A stretch of DNA of 64,000 bases from Pseudomonas sp. Fl4BN1 (GTDB taxonomy: Bacteria; Pseudomonadota; Gammaproteobacteria; Pseudomonadales; Pseudomonadaceae): contig NZ_JAAARM010000021.1 of NCBI RefSeq assembly GCF_009908285.1, positions 59,854 through 123,853 of the forward strand, in the 5' to 3' direction. Below the pieces are notes generated by a model. That model saw only the letters and a program-made list of their open reading frames with translations. It ran no database searches and was not told where the DNA came from. The position numbers and the translations under genes were made by a program. How positions within the stretch are numbered: position 1 is the first letter of the stretch; each line of letters opens with the position of its first letter. Shown one piece after another: positions 1-8,989 of this stretch.

Positions 1-90
1 CGAAGAGGTAGAGCAAGCCCACAACAGTTGAAGCCGAAGGCGCCCTGAGGCGCTCTCCGGCGGTGAAAACCTGTACGAGCGAACGGCGAC

Positions 91-351
91 TCAGCTGGGA
101 GAACGACGATTGCCATCGAGCAAAGCATCCACCACACCACGGGCCATTTCCACTGAATGCACCAGGGACCAGATCAAGCCGCGCTCGATGCCGCTGGCAT
201 GTTCGGTGATCTCGTCGGACACCTCCTCGGCGGCTTTGAGCAGCATGGAAACGTGGAGCAAGGCTTCTTCGGCGCTGATGCCAGGGCGGACGGTGAAGGG
301 CGAGTCGGTGCCCGCAGGGCCTGCAGCGGTGGGGTGCAGAGCCGAGATCAA
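91..351 (-). CDS. Small DUF3077-like protein
   Basis: 86-residue soluble protein of unknown function. The segment FTVRPGISAEEALLHVS resembles the core of the DUF3077 family of small Pseudomonas proteins; this is recognition by eye, not a search. The N-terminus is unsure: the only start in frame near the expected place is a TTG at 351 with no ribosome binding site directly in front. A GGAGGAGGGG stretch lies about 30 bases further upstream, and the REP array begins within 40 bases, so the array may have replaced the native promoter and 5' end. A short GC hairpin (about 40-53) follows the stop. Confidence 0.5.
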   Translation of the reverse strand: MISALHPTAAGPAGTDSPFTVRPGISAEEALLHVSMLLKAAEEVSDEITEHASGIERGLIWSLVHSVEMARGVVDALLDGNRRSPS

Positions 352-386
352 CGAGCCGTTTGCGCGGCAGTGGCGCCCCCTCCTCC

Positions 387-792
387 GTAGGAGCTGGCTT
401 GCCAGCGAAGGCGTCGGCTAGAACAGCGCAAGGCTCAGGGGCCTCTTCGCCGGCAAGCCGGCTCCTACAGGGCTGCGGTGCTGCCGCCTTCTCCGTAGGA
501 GCTGGCTTGCCAGCGAAGGCGTCGGCCAGAACAGTGCAAGGCTCAGGCGCCTCTTCGCCAGCAAGCCGGCTCCTACAGGGCTGCGGTGCTGCCGCCTTCT
601 CCGTAGGAGCTGGCTTGCCAGCGAAGGCGTCGGCCAGAACATTGCAAGGCTCAGGGGCCTCTTCGCCGGCAAGCCGGCTCCTACAAGGTTGCGGTGGCGC
701 GCCCTCCTCCGTAGGAGCTGGCTTGCCAGCGAAGGCGTCGGCCAGAACAGCGCAAGGCTCAGGGGCCTCTTCGCCGGCAAGCCGGCTCCTAC
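387..792. repeat. Tandem BIME: four paired REP elements with 108-bp period
   Basis: Four copies of an 82-bp unit lie at 387-468, 495-576, 603-684 and 711-792, exactly 108 bp apart. Each unit starts with gtaggagctggcttgcc and ends with its near inverse ggcaagccggctcctac, so each is a head-to-head REP pair (a BIME). The 26-base spacers are also nearly identical, which indicates tandem duplication of the whole 108-bp unit. The array fills the gap between the DUF3077-like gene and fruA. The final CTAC supplies the fruA stop codon (789-791, TAG on the minus strand). The units can form long hairpins and probably act as a 3' mRNA stabiliser or terminator for fruBKA. No other gene is seen in 352-788. 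Confidence 0.95.
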
Positions 793-2531
793 GAGGAGGC
801 GGGTTGCAGGGCGAGCTCCGCCGTTTCAGGCCGTTTTACCAGTGCATACACCACGGCGGTCAGCAGGCTGCCGGCAACAATCGCCAGGAGGTACAGCAGG
901 GCGTGGTTGATGGCGTTGGGGATCAGCATGACGAACAGGCCACCATGCGGTGCCATCAATTTGCAGCCGAAGTACATCGACAACGCGCCAGTCAGGGCGC
1001 CGCCGGCAATGCTCGCCGGGATCACCCGCAGCGGGTCTTTGGCAGCAAACGGGATCGCGCCTTCGGAGATGAAGCACAACCCCAGCACCAGCGCCGCCTT
1101 TCCGGCTTCGCGTTCGGTCTGGGCGAATTTGCGTCGGGCAATGAAGGTGGCGATGCCCAGGCCAATGGGCGGCACCATGCCCGCGGCCATGGTGGCAGCC
1201 ATCGGTGCATAGCTCTGGGAGGCCAGCAGCCCTACCGAGAACGCATAGGCGGCCTTGTTGATCGGCCCGCCTAGGTCGACGCACATCATCCCACCCAGCA
1301 GTACCCCCAGCAGAATGGCGTTGGTGGTGCCCATGCTGTCGAGGAAGTGGGTCAGGGCTTCGAGCATGCCCGCCACCGGTTTGCCCACCACGTAGATCAT
1401 CACCAGCCCGGTGAACAGGCTGGCCAGCAGCGGAATGATCAGGATTGGTTTCAAGGCCTCCAGGCTTTGCGGCAGCCGCGCATATTTACTGATCGCCTTC
1501 GCCGCATAGCCGGCCAGAAAGCCGGCGACGATGCCGCCGATAAAGCCCGCGCCCAGGGTGCTGGCGAGCATGCCGCCAATCATCCCCGGCGCCAGCCCCG
1601 GACGGTCGGCGATGGAATAGGCGATGTAGCCCGCCAGCAACGGCACCATCAGTTTGAAGGCGGTTTCGCCGCCGATCTGCATCAGTGCCGCGGCCAGGGT
1701 GCCCTCTTCCTTGAACGCGGTGATGCCGAAGACAAAGGACAGGGCAATCATCAGCCCCCCCGCCACCACCATCGGCAGCATGAACGACACGCCGGTCAGC
1801 AGGTGCTTGTAGACCCCGGTCTTGTCTTGCTTGGCCGGGGCCTGGGCGCCGGCGGCGGTGGATTCCAGCTGGCCCTCGGCCAGGGCCTTGTTCAGGGTCG
1901 CCTCGGACTGTTTCAGGGCCACGCCGGTGCCGCAGCGATAAATGCGCTTGCCGGCAAAACGCTCGGTGGGCACTTCGATGTCCGCCGCCAGCAGCACCAC
2001 ATCGGCCTCGGCAATGGCTTGGGCGCTCAGCGGATTGCGCGCGCCCACCGAGCCCTGGGTTTCCACTTGCAGGTCGTAGCCCAGGCGCTTGGCGGTTTGC
2101 TGCAGGGCCTCGGCGGCCATGAAGGTGTGGGCCACGCCGGTCGGGCAGGCGGTGATCGCCACCAGCCGCGGGGCGCGCTTGCCGGTCTCGACCACGGGCT
2201 CGGCACTGGCCTCGGCCGCGGCATATACCTGGGCCTCTTCGGCGCCGCGACGCAGCACCGCGTCCACATCCTGCAAGGCCTGGGACGGGCTGCTGCGATA
2301 CACCCGCTTGCCAACAAAACGCGACATATCCACAGGCCCGGTGCTGACCACCAGCACCCATTCGGCGGCTTCGAGGGTGGCCGCCGACAGTTGGCGTTCC
2401 GGGTGCGCTTCATCGTGCACTTCAACGCTGGTGCTCCAGCCCTGGCGCTGGGCTGCGGCGTCCAGCAGGCGGGCGCAGAGCACGCTGGTGACCATGCCGT
2501 TGGGGCAGGCGGTAACTATGGCTAACTTCAT
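789..2531 (-). CDS. fruA: PTS fructose-specific EIIBC component
   Basis: Inner-membrane fructose permease of the phosphotransferase system; it imports fructose and releases fructose 1-phosphate. At 580 residues it has the family length. Two IIB domains come first: an N-terminal one with Cys9 (TACPNGMV) and a second with Cys129 in ITACPTGVAHTF, the likely phosphocysteine. The IIC membrane domain runs from about residue 240 to the end. The open frame continues upstream to 3044, but ATG 2531 gives the conserved MKLAIVTACP start, 11 bases after the fruK stop. It is third in the fruB-fruK-fruA operon and receives phosphate from FruB. The stop codon lies in the end of the REP array. Confidence 0.96.
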   Translation of the reverse strand: MKLAIVTACPNGMVTSVLCARLLDAAAQRQGWSTSVEVHDEAHPERQLSAATLEAAEWVLVVSTGPVDMSRFVGKRVYRSSPSQALQDVDAVLRRGAEEAQVYAAAEASAEPVVETGKRAPRLVAITACPTGVAHTFMAAEALQQTAKRLGYDLQVETQGSVGARNPLSAQAIAEADVVLLAADIEVPTERFAGKRIYRCGTGVALKQSEATLNKALAEGQLESTAAGAQAPAKQDKTGVYKHLLTGVSFMLPMVVAGGLMIALSFVFGITAFKEEGTLAAALMQIGGETAFKLMVPLLAGYIAYSIADRPGLAPGMIGGMLASTLGAGFIGGIVAGFLAGYAAKAISKYARLPQSLEALKPILIIPLLASLFTGLVMIYVVGKPVAGMLEALTHFLDSMGTTNAILLGVLLGGMMCVDLGGPINKAAYAFSVGLLASQSYAPMAATMAAGMVPPIGLGIATFIARRKFAQTEREAGKAALVLGLCFISEGAIPFAAKDPLRVIPASIAGGALTGALSMYFGCKLMAPHGGLFVMLIPNAINHALLYLLAIVAGSLLTAVVYALVKRPETAELALQPASS

Positions 2532-2542
2532 GGGCAACCCTC

Positions 2543-3484
2543 TTATTGTTCTATGAGGGGATGCACGCGCACCCCCTGCTCCAGCCGGGCCAGTTGCGCC
2601 CTGTCGCTGATGCCGAAACCGATCTGGGTCACGGCCATGGCGGCAATCGCCGTGGCGGTGCGCAGGGTCTGTTCGAACGGCTGGGCACTGAGCAGGCCGT
2701 GGAGCATGCCCGCCAGCAACGAGTCGCCGGCGCCCACGGTGCTGACCACCCTGACCTTGGGCGGCAGGGCCTGCAGGGACGGTGCGGCGCTGAACCAACT
2801 GACCCCCTCGGCGCCGTGGGAAATCACCACATGCTCGACGCCTTGGGCGTGCAGCTGGCGGGCGGCCTCGGCCTGCCCGGCCACTGAAACCACCGGGCTG
2901 CCGAGGGCGTCCGCCAGTTCTTCGGTGTTGGGCTTGACCAGCCAGGGGCCCGCTGCCAGGCCGGCACGCAAGGCGGCGCCGCTGGTGTCGAGGGCGACCT
3001 TCAGGCCCAAGGCTTTCAAGCGCAGCAGCAGGGCCTGGAACCATTCGGGGCTGACCCCGCGCGGCAGGCTGCCGGCCACCACCACCGCGTCATGCCCGGG
3101 AGCGATCTGCTCCAGGCGCTCGAGCAGGGCCTGTTGCGCGGCTTCGCTGACCTCGGGCCCGGGGCCGTTGATATCGGTAATGCGGCCATCGCCTTCGGCC
3201 AGCTTGATATTGCTGCGGGTGTCCCCGGGCACGCGGATGAAGGCGTCGACAAAACCGCGCTGGGCGAACAAGGCGTCGAAGGCCTGTGGATTGTTTTCCC
3301 CGAGAAAGCCGCTGACGGTGAGTTGATGGCCGAGGTCGGCCAGCACCTGGGCCACGTTCAAGCCCTTGCCGGCAGCATGGGTGTGCATGGCGTCGCCGCG
3401 GTTGACCTGCCCTGCGTCCAGGCGCGCCATCTGCACGGTGAGGTCCAGCGCCGGGTTGAGGGTCAGGGTGAGTATTGCTGCCAT
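2543..3484 (-). CDS. fruK: 1-phosphofructokinase
   Basis: Converts fructose 1-phosphate to fructose 1,6-bisphosphate with ATP in the cytoplasm. The 313-residue PfkB-family sequence shows the N-terminal substrate region TLNPALDLT, the AAGKGLNVA glycine motif near residue 38, and the C-terminal catalytic/anion-hole motif VSTVGAGDSLLAG near residue 250 with the base Asp. The ATG overlaps the fruB stop by one base (TAATG), so translation is probably coupled. Fructose 1-phosphate, its substrate, is the natural effector of Cra, which is encoded divergently nearby. Confidence 0.96.
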   Translation of the reverse strand: MAAILTLTLNPALDLTVQMARLDAGQVNRGDAMHTHAAGKGLNVAQVLADLGHQLTVSGFLGENNPQAFDALFAQRGFVDAFIRVPGDTRSNIKLAEGDGRITDINGPGPEVSEAAQQALLERLEQIAPGHDAVVVAGSLPRGVSPEWFQALLLRLKALGLKVALDTSGAALRAGLAAGPWLVKPNTEELADALGSPVVSVAGQAEAARQLHAQGVEHVVISHGAEGVSWFSAAPSLQALPPKVRVVSTVGAGDSLLAGMLHGLLSAQPFEQTLRTATAIAAMAVTQIGFGISDRAQLARLEQGVRVHPLIEQ

Positions 3485-6345
3485 TACATGGCCTCCACTA
3501 GGGCGCGCACCTGGTTGGCGCTGCCGACGGCCAGGGCCTGTTGAGCAAGGGTTTGCGCCTGGGTCAGGCTGAGTTCGCGAATCCGCGCCTTGACCTCGGC
3601 GACGCTGCGTCCGGAAACACTCAGTTCATCCACCCCCAGGCCCACCAGCACCGGCACCGCCAACGGGTCGGCCGCCAGCTCACCGCACACACCGACCCAC
3701 TTGCCGTGGGCATGGGCAGCACGCACAGTGATGTCGATCAGTTGCAGCACCGCTGGGTGCAGGCCGTCGGCCTGGGCCGAAAGGGTCGGGTGGCCACGGT
3801 CGATGGCCAGGGTGTATTGGGTCAGGTCGTTGGTGCCGACGCTGAAGAAGTCCACTTCCCGGGCCAGCACCGGCGCCAGCAGGGCGGCGGATGGCACTTC
3901 GATCATGATCCCCAACTGCAGGTCGGCCACGGGGATTTCCCGGCGCAGGCGCTCGGTCATGTCCCGGGCCTGGCGCCACTCTTCGACGCTGCCGACCATG
4001 GGGAACATGATCCGCAGCGGGCGGTTGTCCGCCGAGCGCAGCAGCGCACGCAGTTGCGCTTCCATGATCAGCGGCCGTTGCAAGGTCAGGCGGATGCCGC
4101 GCACGCCGAGGAAGGGGTTTTCCTCCTTGGCGATGGGCCAGTAAGGCAGCGGTTTGTCGCCGCCCACATCCAGGGTGCGCACCACCAGCGGACGCCCGGC
4201 GAGGCCGTCGAGCACACGACGGTATTCGGCTTCCTGGGTGGCTTCGTCCGGGGCCTGGGGATGGGCCATGAAAATCAGTTCGGTGCGCAGCAGGCCGATG
4301 CCTTCGGCGCCGTTTTCAACGGCGGCGGCGACACCGGCGCTTTCACCGATATTGGCGAACACCTCGACCGCGTGACCATCCGTGGTGTGGGCCGGCTGAT
4401 GGCGTTGTTCGGCGGCGGCCTTGAGCCGTTGCTCGCGGTTGTCGCGCTCCTCAACGGCGCATTGCAGGGACGCCGGGTCGGCGTCCACATGCAGGCGGCC
4501 GCGCTGGCCGTCCAGTAGCAAAGGCGTACCGGGCTTGATCAGCAGCACACTGGCCCCCGCCCCCACCAGGGCTGGAATGCCCAGGGCCCGGGCGACGATG
4601 GCGCTGTGGGCCGTGGCGCCGCCACGGGCGGTGAGAATCCCGGCCACGCGGTGCGGGTCCAGGCGCGCCACATCCGAAGGGCCGACTTCGTCCATCACCA
4701 GAATGTACGGCTGCTCCGGCTCGGCCGGGGTTTCGATGCCGCACAACTGGGCCAGCACCCGACGGCCGATGTCCCGCAGGTCGGCGGCGCGCTCGGCAAG
4801 CAGGGCGTCCTGCAGGGCTTCCTGCTGTCGGGCGGCGCTTTCGATCACGCTCATCCAGGCCGCTTCGGCGCTTTCGCCCTGCTTGAGGCGGGTGTCCACT
4901 TCGTCGCTCAGCTCGGGGTCGTCGAGCATTTCCTGGTGGGTGATGAAAATCTCGCGGATGGCCTTGGCCTGGCTGCGCTGGATCAGCCCCTGAATGTCTT
5001 CGCGGACCTCGGCCAGGGCCTGCTGCAAGCGCTGGCGCTCGATGGCGGAGGACTCGCCGCGCAGTGGGTAATCGATGCTTTGCTGAACCTGGATATGGGC
5101 CGGGCCGATGGCGATGCCGGGCGCGGCAGCGATGGCCTGGATCAGGCTGCCGGAAGCCGGGGCGCTGATCGGCTCGACGACTTCTTGTGGCTCCTGCCGA
5201 GGGGCGCTGACAGCCGGCAAGGGCTCGACCTCTTCACCCAGGCCTTCCTCGATAGCGGCCAGCAACGCGGGCAAAGCGTCGGCGGCGACGCTCGGTTCAG
5301 CGATCAGCTCCAGCACCTGACCACGCCGGGCACCGAGGCTCAGCAGCTTGCTCAGGCTTTTTACCGAGACCGCAGACTCCTTGCCATCGGCGAGGCGGAT
5401 GCGGATCTCGCCGTCAAAATTCTTCGCCAACTGCGCCAGCACCTTGGCCGGGCGTGCATGCAGGCCGTGGGCGTTGGCCAGGGCGATACGGGCACTGGGC
5501 CAGTCCGCCGGCAATTCGCCGCCGAGCACTTCCAGCACCGCGCGACTGCTGGTGGCGCGGCCCAGCTCCTGGCCACGGCCTTCGATCAGCAGCGCGCACA
5601 GGCGCTCCAGCAGGACCTGGTGGGCCTCCCCCAGGCTGGCCAGGCAGAACAGGCCACTCAGGGGCTGGCCCAGGTAGCGGATGGGTTTGTCCGGGGTGAC
5701 AAAGGCCAGCCCCGGGCGCAGCACGGTCTGTTCGCTGTGCAGCCACCACAGGCCGTCGCCCAGGGGCAGCGCTTCCACCTGTTGCAGCACCGCGGCAAAG
5801 CCGTTGCTCACGCATTCGGCCTGGCGCAGCAGACGGGCGCCGCGCCAGACCAGCTCTTCGAAATCTTCTGCCGCCACCCCGAGGCTGATCATCTGGGCGT
5901 CCAGCGCCAGTTCCTGGGGCGCGCCCTGCAACAGCTTGAGTAGGGCCTCCGGGGAACTGGCACGACGCAGCGCCTGGCCGAGGTCGGTTTCACCCAGGGC
6001 ACGGGTCAGTAGTTGTAGGAGGCGCAAATGCTCGTCGGATTTTGCCGCAATGCCGATGGCCAGGTAGACGATCTGCCCGTCGCCCCAGTCCACGCCGTCG
6101 GGAAACTGCAGCAGGCGCACGCCGGTGGCAAAGACCTGGTCGCGGGTTTCCGGGGTGCCGTGGGGAATGGCGATGCCTTGGCCAAGAAAGGTCGAGCCCT
6201 GGGCTTCGCGGGCCTTGAGACCGGCCAGGTAGCCCTCGGCCACCAGGCCGTCCGCCACCAGTTTGTCGGCCAGCAGGTGCAGCGCCGCGGACTTATCCAC
6301 AGCCGACTGGCCCATGGATATCTGCTCTACAGTGAGCTCGAGCAT
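3484..6345 (-). CDS. fruB: PTS fructose multiphosphoryl transfer protein (EIIA-HPr-EI)
   Basis: Cytoplasmic protein that passes phosphate from phosphoenolpyruvate to FruA. The 953 residues hold three fused PTS modules: EIIA-Fru at about 1-145 with active His62 in AIPHGTP; HPr at about 285-370 with His296 in GLHARPA and a regulatory-type Ser further on; and Enzyme I at about 400-953 with His580 in GGATAHSAI. This fusion is the usual Pseudomonas arrangement, where sugar PTS capacity is largely limited to fructose. ATG 6345 is preceded by AGGAGA. It is the first gene of the operon and lies downstream of the Cra operator. Confidence 0.97.
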   Translation of the reverse strand: MLELTVEQISMGQSAVDKSAALHLLADKLVADGLVAEGYLAGLKAREAQGSTFLGQGIAIPHGTPETRDQVFATGVRLLQFPDGVDWGDGQIVYLAIGIAAKSDEHLRLLQLLTRALGETDLGQALRRASSPEALLKLLQGAPQELALDAQMISLGVAAEDFEELVWRGARLLRQAECVSNGFAAVLQQVEALPLGDGLWWLHSEQTVLRPGLAFVTPDKPIRYLGQPLSGLFCLASLGEAHQVLLERLCALLIEGRGQELGRATSSRAVLEVLGGELPADWPSARIALANAHGLHARPAKVLAQLAKNFDGEIRIRLADGKESAVSVKSLSKLLSLGARRGQVLELIAEPSVAADALPALLAAIEEGLGEEVEPLPAVSAPRQEPQEVVEPISAPASGSLIQAIAAAPGIAIGPAHIQVQQSIDYPLRGESSAIERQRLQQALAEVREDIQGLIQRSQAKAIREIFITHQEMLDDPELSDEVDTRLKQGESAEAAWMSVIESAARQQEALQDALLAERAADLRDIGRRVLAQLCGIETPAEPEQPYILVMDEVGPSDVARLDPHRVAGILTARGGATAHSAIVARALGIPALVGAGASVLLIKPGTPLLLDGQRGRLHVDADPASLQCAVEERDNREQRLKAAAEQRHQPAHTTDGHAVEVFANIGESAGVAAAVENGAEGIGLLRTELIFMAHPQAPDEATQEAEYRRVLDGLAGRPLVVRTLDVGGDKPLPYWPIAKEENPFLGVRGIRLTLQRPLIMEAQLRALLRSADNRPLRIMFPMVGSVEEWRQARDMTERLRREIPVADLQLGIMIEVPSAALLAPVLAREVDFFSVGTNDLTQYTLAIDRGHPTLSAQADGLHPAVLQLIDITVRAAHAHGKWVGVCGELAADPLAVPVLVGLGVDELSVSGRSVAEVKARIRELSLTQAQTLAQQALAVGSANQVRALVEAM

Positions 6346-6488
6346 GGCTTCTCCTATTTAGCGCGGCAGGGGGCGGCGCTAGGTATTGTTTTAAGTCAGC
6401 AGCGTAGGCGTCTTTACTGCCACAAACGGGACTCGGTGCCTGGCAGGGGCGTTTTCCGTTTGTGCTTCGGCCTAGAAAATACGCCTGC

Positions 6489-6500
6489 TGAAACGTTTAA
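6489..6500. promoter_or_regulatory. Cra (FruR) operator in the fruB-cra intergenic region
   Basis: TGAAACGTTTAA on the plus strand (TTAAACGTTTCA on the minus) matches the Cra palindrome known from enterobacteria and, as I recall, the fruB operator of Pseudomonas putida. It is the only clear operator in the 301-bp gap 6346-6646 between the divergent fruB and cra genes. It lies 144 bp upstream of the fruB start and 146 bp upstream of the cra start, so it could control one or both. No unambiguous -35/-10 pair was identified in the gap. Confidence 0.85.
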
Positions 6501-6646
6501 TCTAGCAAGTTTGGTACGTTACTCCATAATCTCGAGCGCTTGAAGTCCTTCTGGTCGATTGCCGGTTCCGACGTTGGTCGCCTGCCCAGATCGGGTAGGA
6601 TTGGCGAAAATATCGGGGCAAGCACCAAAAACAAGGAAATCCCGGG

Positions 6647-7642
6647 TTGAAACTCAGTGATATCGCTCGCCTGGCCGGTGTGTCTGTGACCACCGCCAGT
6701 TACGTCATCAACGGCAAGGCCGAACAACAACGCATCAGCAACGCCACCGTGGAACGGGTGCGGGCGGTGGTGGAAGAACACGGCTTTACTCCCAATCCCC
6801 AGGCGGCCGGCTTGCGCAGCCGGCACACCCGTACCTTGGGCTTTATTCTCCCGGACCTGGAGAACCCCAGCTACGCACGCATCGCCAAGCTGCTGGAACA
6901 AGGCGCCCGGGCCCGAGGGTATCAGTTGCTGATCGCCAGCTCCGACGACGCCCCGGACAGCGAGCGGCAACTGCTCCAGCTGTTCCGCGCCCGACGCTGC
7001 GACGCGCTGTTCGTCGCCAGCTGCCTGCCGGCGGAAGATGACAGCTACCAGCAGTTGCAGGCCCAGGGCCTGCCGATCATCGCCATCGACCGGGTGATGC
7101 CGCCCGAGCTGTTCTGCTCGGTGATCAGCGACGACCTGCAAGCCAGCCTGCACCTGACCCAGAGCCTGCTTGAGCCCGAGCCCAAGCAGATCGTGCTGAT
7201 CGGCGCGCGCCCGGAACTGAGCATCAGCCAGGAGCGCGCCGCCGGTTTCCGCCAGGCCCTGGAGGGCTTCGGCGGCGAGGTGCTGATCGAGCACGGCGAA
7301 GCCTTCAGCCGCGATTGCGGCCGCCAGCTGATGGAGGAATTGCTGCAGCGCCTGGGCCATCTGCCGGACGCCCTGGTGACCACTTCCTACGTACTGCTGC
7401 AGGGAGTGTTCGATGCCTTGCACGACTTCCCGCTGAAATCCCGGCCGCTGCGCCTGGGCACCTTTGGCGATACCCAGTTACTGGATTTCTTGCCGCTGCC
7501 GGTCAATGCCATGGCCCAGCAGCATCAGCTGATCGCCGAGAAAGCCTTGCAACTGGCCCTGGCAGCCATTGAGGAGGCGCATTACCAACCGGGCGTGCAG
7601 GCCATTGCGCGCACCTTCAAACAGCGCATCCAACAGGGCTGA
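6647..7642 (+). CDS. cra: Catabolite repressor/activator Cra (FruR), LacI family
   Basis: Fructose-responsive transcription factor, 331 residues. The N-terminal LacI-type helix-turn-helix is at residues 1-25 (KLSDIARLAGVSVTTASYV), with hinge at about 45-60, followed by a periplasmic-binding-protein-like effector domain (LGFILPDLENPSYARI and on). The start is a TTG preceded by AAGGAA; no ATG fits the conserved N-terminus, so the TTG is well supported. It is divergent from fruBKA, with the operator between. In Pseudomonas, Cra mainly represses the fru operon and is released by fructose 1-phosphate; this comes from family knowledge. Confidence 0.95.
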   Translation: MKLSDIARLAGVSVTTASYVINGKAEQQRISNATVERVRAVVEEHGFTPNPQAAGLRSRHTRTLGFILPDLENPSYARIAKLLEQGARARGYQLLIASSDDAPDSERQLLQLFRARRCDALFVASCLPAEDDSYQQLQAQGLPIIAIDRVMPPELFCSVISDDLQASLHLTQSLLEPEPKQIVLIGARPELSISQERAAGFRQALEGFGGEVLIEHGEAFSRDCGRQLMEELLQRLGHLPDALVTTSYVLLQGVFDALHDFPLKSRPLRLGTFGDTQLLDFLPLPVNAMAQQHQLIAEKALQLALAAIEEAHYQPGVQAIARTFKQRIQQG

Positions 7643-7645
7643 ACC

Positions 7646-8437
7646 GTGGAGCTGATCGACAGCCACACCCACCTGGATTTTCCCGACTTCGACGCCGACC
7701 GTGAGGCGCTGCTGGCCGACAGCCGCGCTCAAGGCGTCAAGCGCATGGTGGTGCTGGGGGTCTATCAGGACAATTGGCAACGGGTATGGGATCTGGTGCA
7801 GAGCGACCCGCAGTTATACGCGGCCTTCGGTTTGCACCCGGTGTACCTGGATGATCATCAACCGGCGGATCTCAAGGATCTGGAAGATTGGCTGGCGCGG
7901 CTGGCGGGGCATCCGCAGCTGTGCGGGGTGGGCGAGATCGGCCTGGATTACTTTCTCGAGCAACTGGACCGTGAGCGCCAGCAGCACCTGTTCGAGGCCC
8001 AACTACAGCTGGCGGCGGATTTCCAGTTACCGGCCCTACTGCATGTGCGACGCAGCCACGCCGCGGTGATCGCCACCCTGAAGCGCTTCAAGCTCAAGCG
8101 CGCCGGGATCATCCACGCCTTTGCCGGCAGCCGCGAGGAGGCCCGCGAATACATCAAGCTGGGGTTCAAGCTGGGGTTGGGTGGCGCCGCCACCTGGCCC
8201 CAGGCCTTGCGTCTGCGCAAGGTGATCGCCGACCTGCCGCTGGAATCGCTGGTACTGGAAACCGACTCGCCGGACATGGCGCCCGTCATGTTTGCCGGCC
8301 AACGCAACAGCCCCCAGCACCTGCCGGCAATCTGCAGCGCCCTGGCGCAGATCATCGACATTGCCCCCGAGCAACTGGCCGCAGCCAGCACCCGCAACAC
8401 CTGCGAGCTGTTCGGTTGGCCCTCAGGCGCCCTGTAG
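7646..8437 (+). CDS. TatD-family metal-dependent hydrolase
   Basis: Predicted metal-dependent nuclease/hydrolase of the TatD family, 263 residues, TIM-barrel amidohydrolase fold. Visible metal-site motifs in order: DSHTHLDF at residues 5-12, GEIGLDY near 94-100, LLHVR near 130, IHAFAGS near 153, and ETDSPDMAP near 204. The start is GTG, three bases after the cra stop (ACC spacer), so it is probably co-transcribed with cra. The exact substrate (DNA 3' ends or D-aminoacyl-tRNA in relatives) cannot be read from the sequence. Confidence 0.9.
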   Translation: MELIDSHTHLDFPDFDADREALLADSRAQGVKRMVVLGVYQDNWQRVWDLVQSDPQLYAAFGLHPVYLDDHQPADLKDLEDWLARLAGHPQLCGVGEIGLDYFLEQLDRERQQHLFEAQLQLAADFQLPALLHVRRSHAAVIATLKRFKLKRAGIIHAFAGSREEAREYIKLGFKLGLGGAATWPQALRLRKVIADLPLESLVLETDSPDMAPVMFAGQRNSPQHLPAICSALAQIIDIAPEQLAAASTRNTCELFGWPSGAL

Positions 8438-8794
8438 CAACAAGGGCCGACGCTGCCGGCGACGGGCAACCACCAGCACCAGCAAGCAACTGCCGAGCAT
8501 CAACGCCGAAATGCTCAGTTGCTGCCTCAGGCTCAGCAGCCCCACCCACTCCAGCACCAAAGTCACCAGCAGTACTGTGGCGCACAGCACGATCATCATC
8601 GCGCGCAAGGTGGCGAACGAACCCAGGGATTTGAGGCGTTTGATCTGCTCAGGGCAATCAAGCCTCAGGGGCTTGTGGCAGTGAATGCAGTTGAAGGACT
8701 CCTGCATAGCCATGGCGTTGAGTTGCCAAGGTTCGAGATCGAGAAAGGTCTGGCAATGGGCGCAGCGGCCCAGGACTCCAGAAGTTGCGGTCAT
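8423..8794 (-). CDS. Zinc-ribbon membrane protein, function unknown
   Basis: 123 residues. The N-terminal half has two CxxC pairs (CAHC at 11-14 and CIHC at about 36-39), a typical zinc-ribbon spacing. The C-terminal half has two hydrophobic segments (about 64-86 and 93-110) followed by an Arg-rich tail (RRRQRRP), suggesting the C-terminus is cytoplasmic. ATG 8794 has a GAGGAAA ribosome site. Its last 15 bases overlap the end of the convergent TatD-family gene. I do not recognise a named family. No terminator was seen on either side. Confidence 0.75.
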   Translation of the reverse strand: MTATSGVLGRCAHCQTFLDLEPWQLNAMAMQESFNCIHCHKPLRLDCPEQIKRLKSLGSFATLRAMMIVLCATVLLVTLVLEWVGLLSLRQQLSISALMLGSCLLVLVVARRRQRRPLLLQGA

Positions 8795-8989
8795 CAGCGA
8801 ATTTCCTCAGGGCCATGAGTACGTCATGGTCGACTGGTCGAGTCACCCGGTGAGGGGCGCTCAAAAAAACAGACGCGCAGGAAAACAGGAAATACGCCAC
8901 AAACAAAGAATTTAATTACTACTGGTTGTATGCAAGATGGCGGAGCCCTTTACGCTAAAGCACTCCGCGAGCGAAAGACCGCCAAGGCG

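Noticed and set aside
387..792. Regular spacing of repeats could suggest a CRISPR array
   Set aside because: Units are 82 bp head-to-head REP pairs and the 26-base spacers are nearly identical to each other, so this is a tandem BIME array; no cas genes are nearby.
8940..8968. Possible terminator after the chemoreceptor gene
   Set aside because: GCGGAG/CTCCGC arms with an inner CTTTA/TAAAG stem do fold, but there is no T-run and there are internal mismatches, so it is not listed as a terminator.
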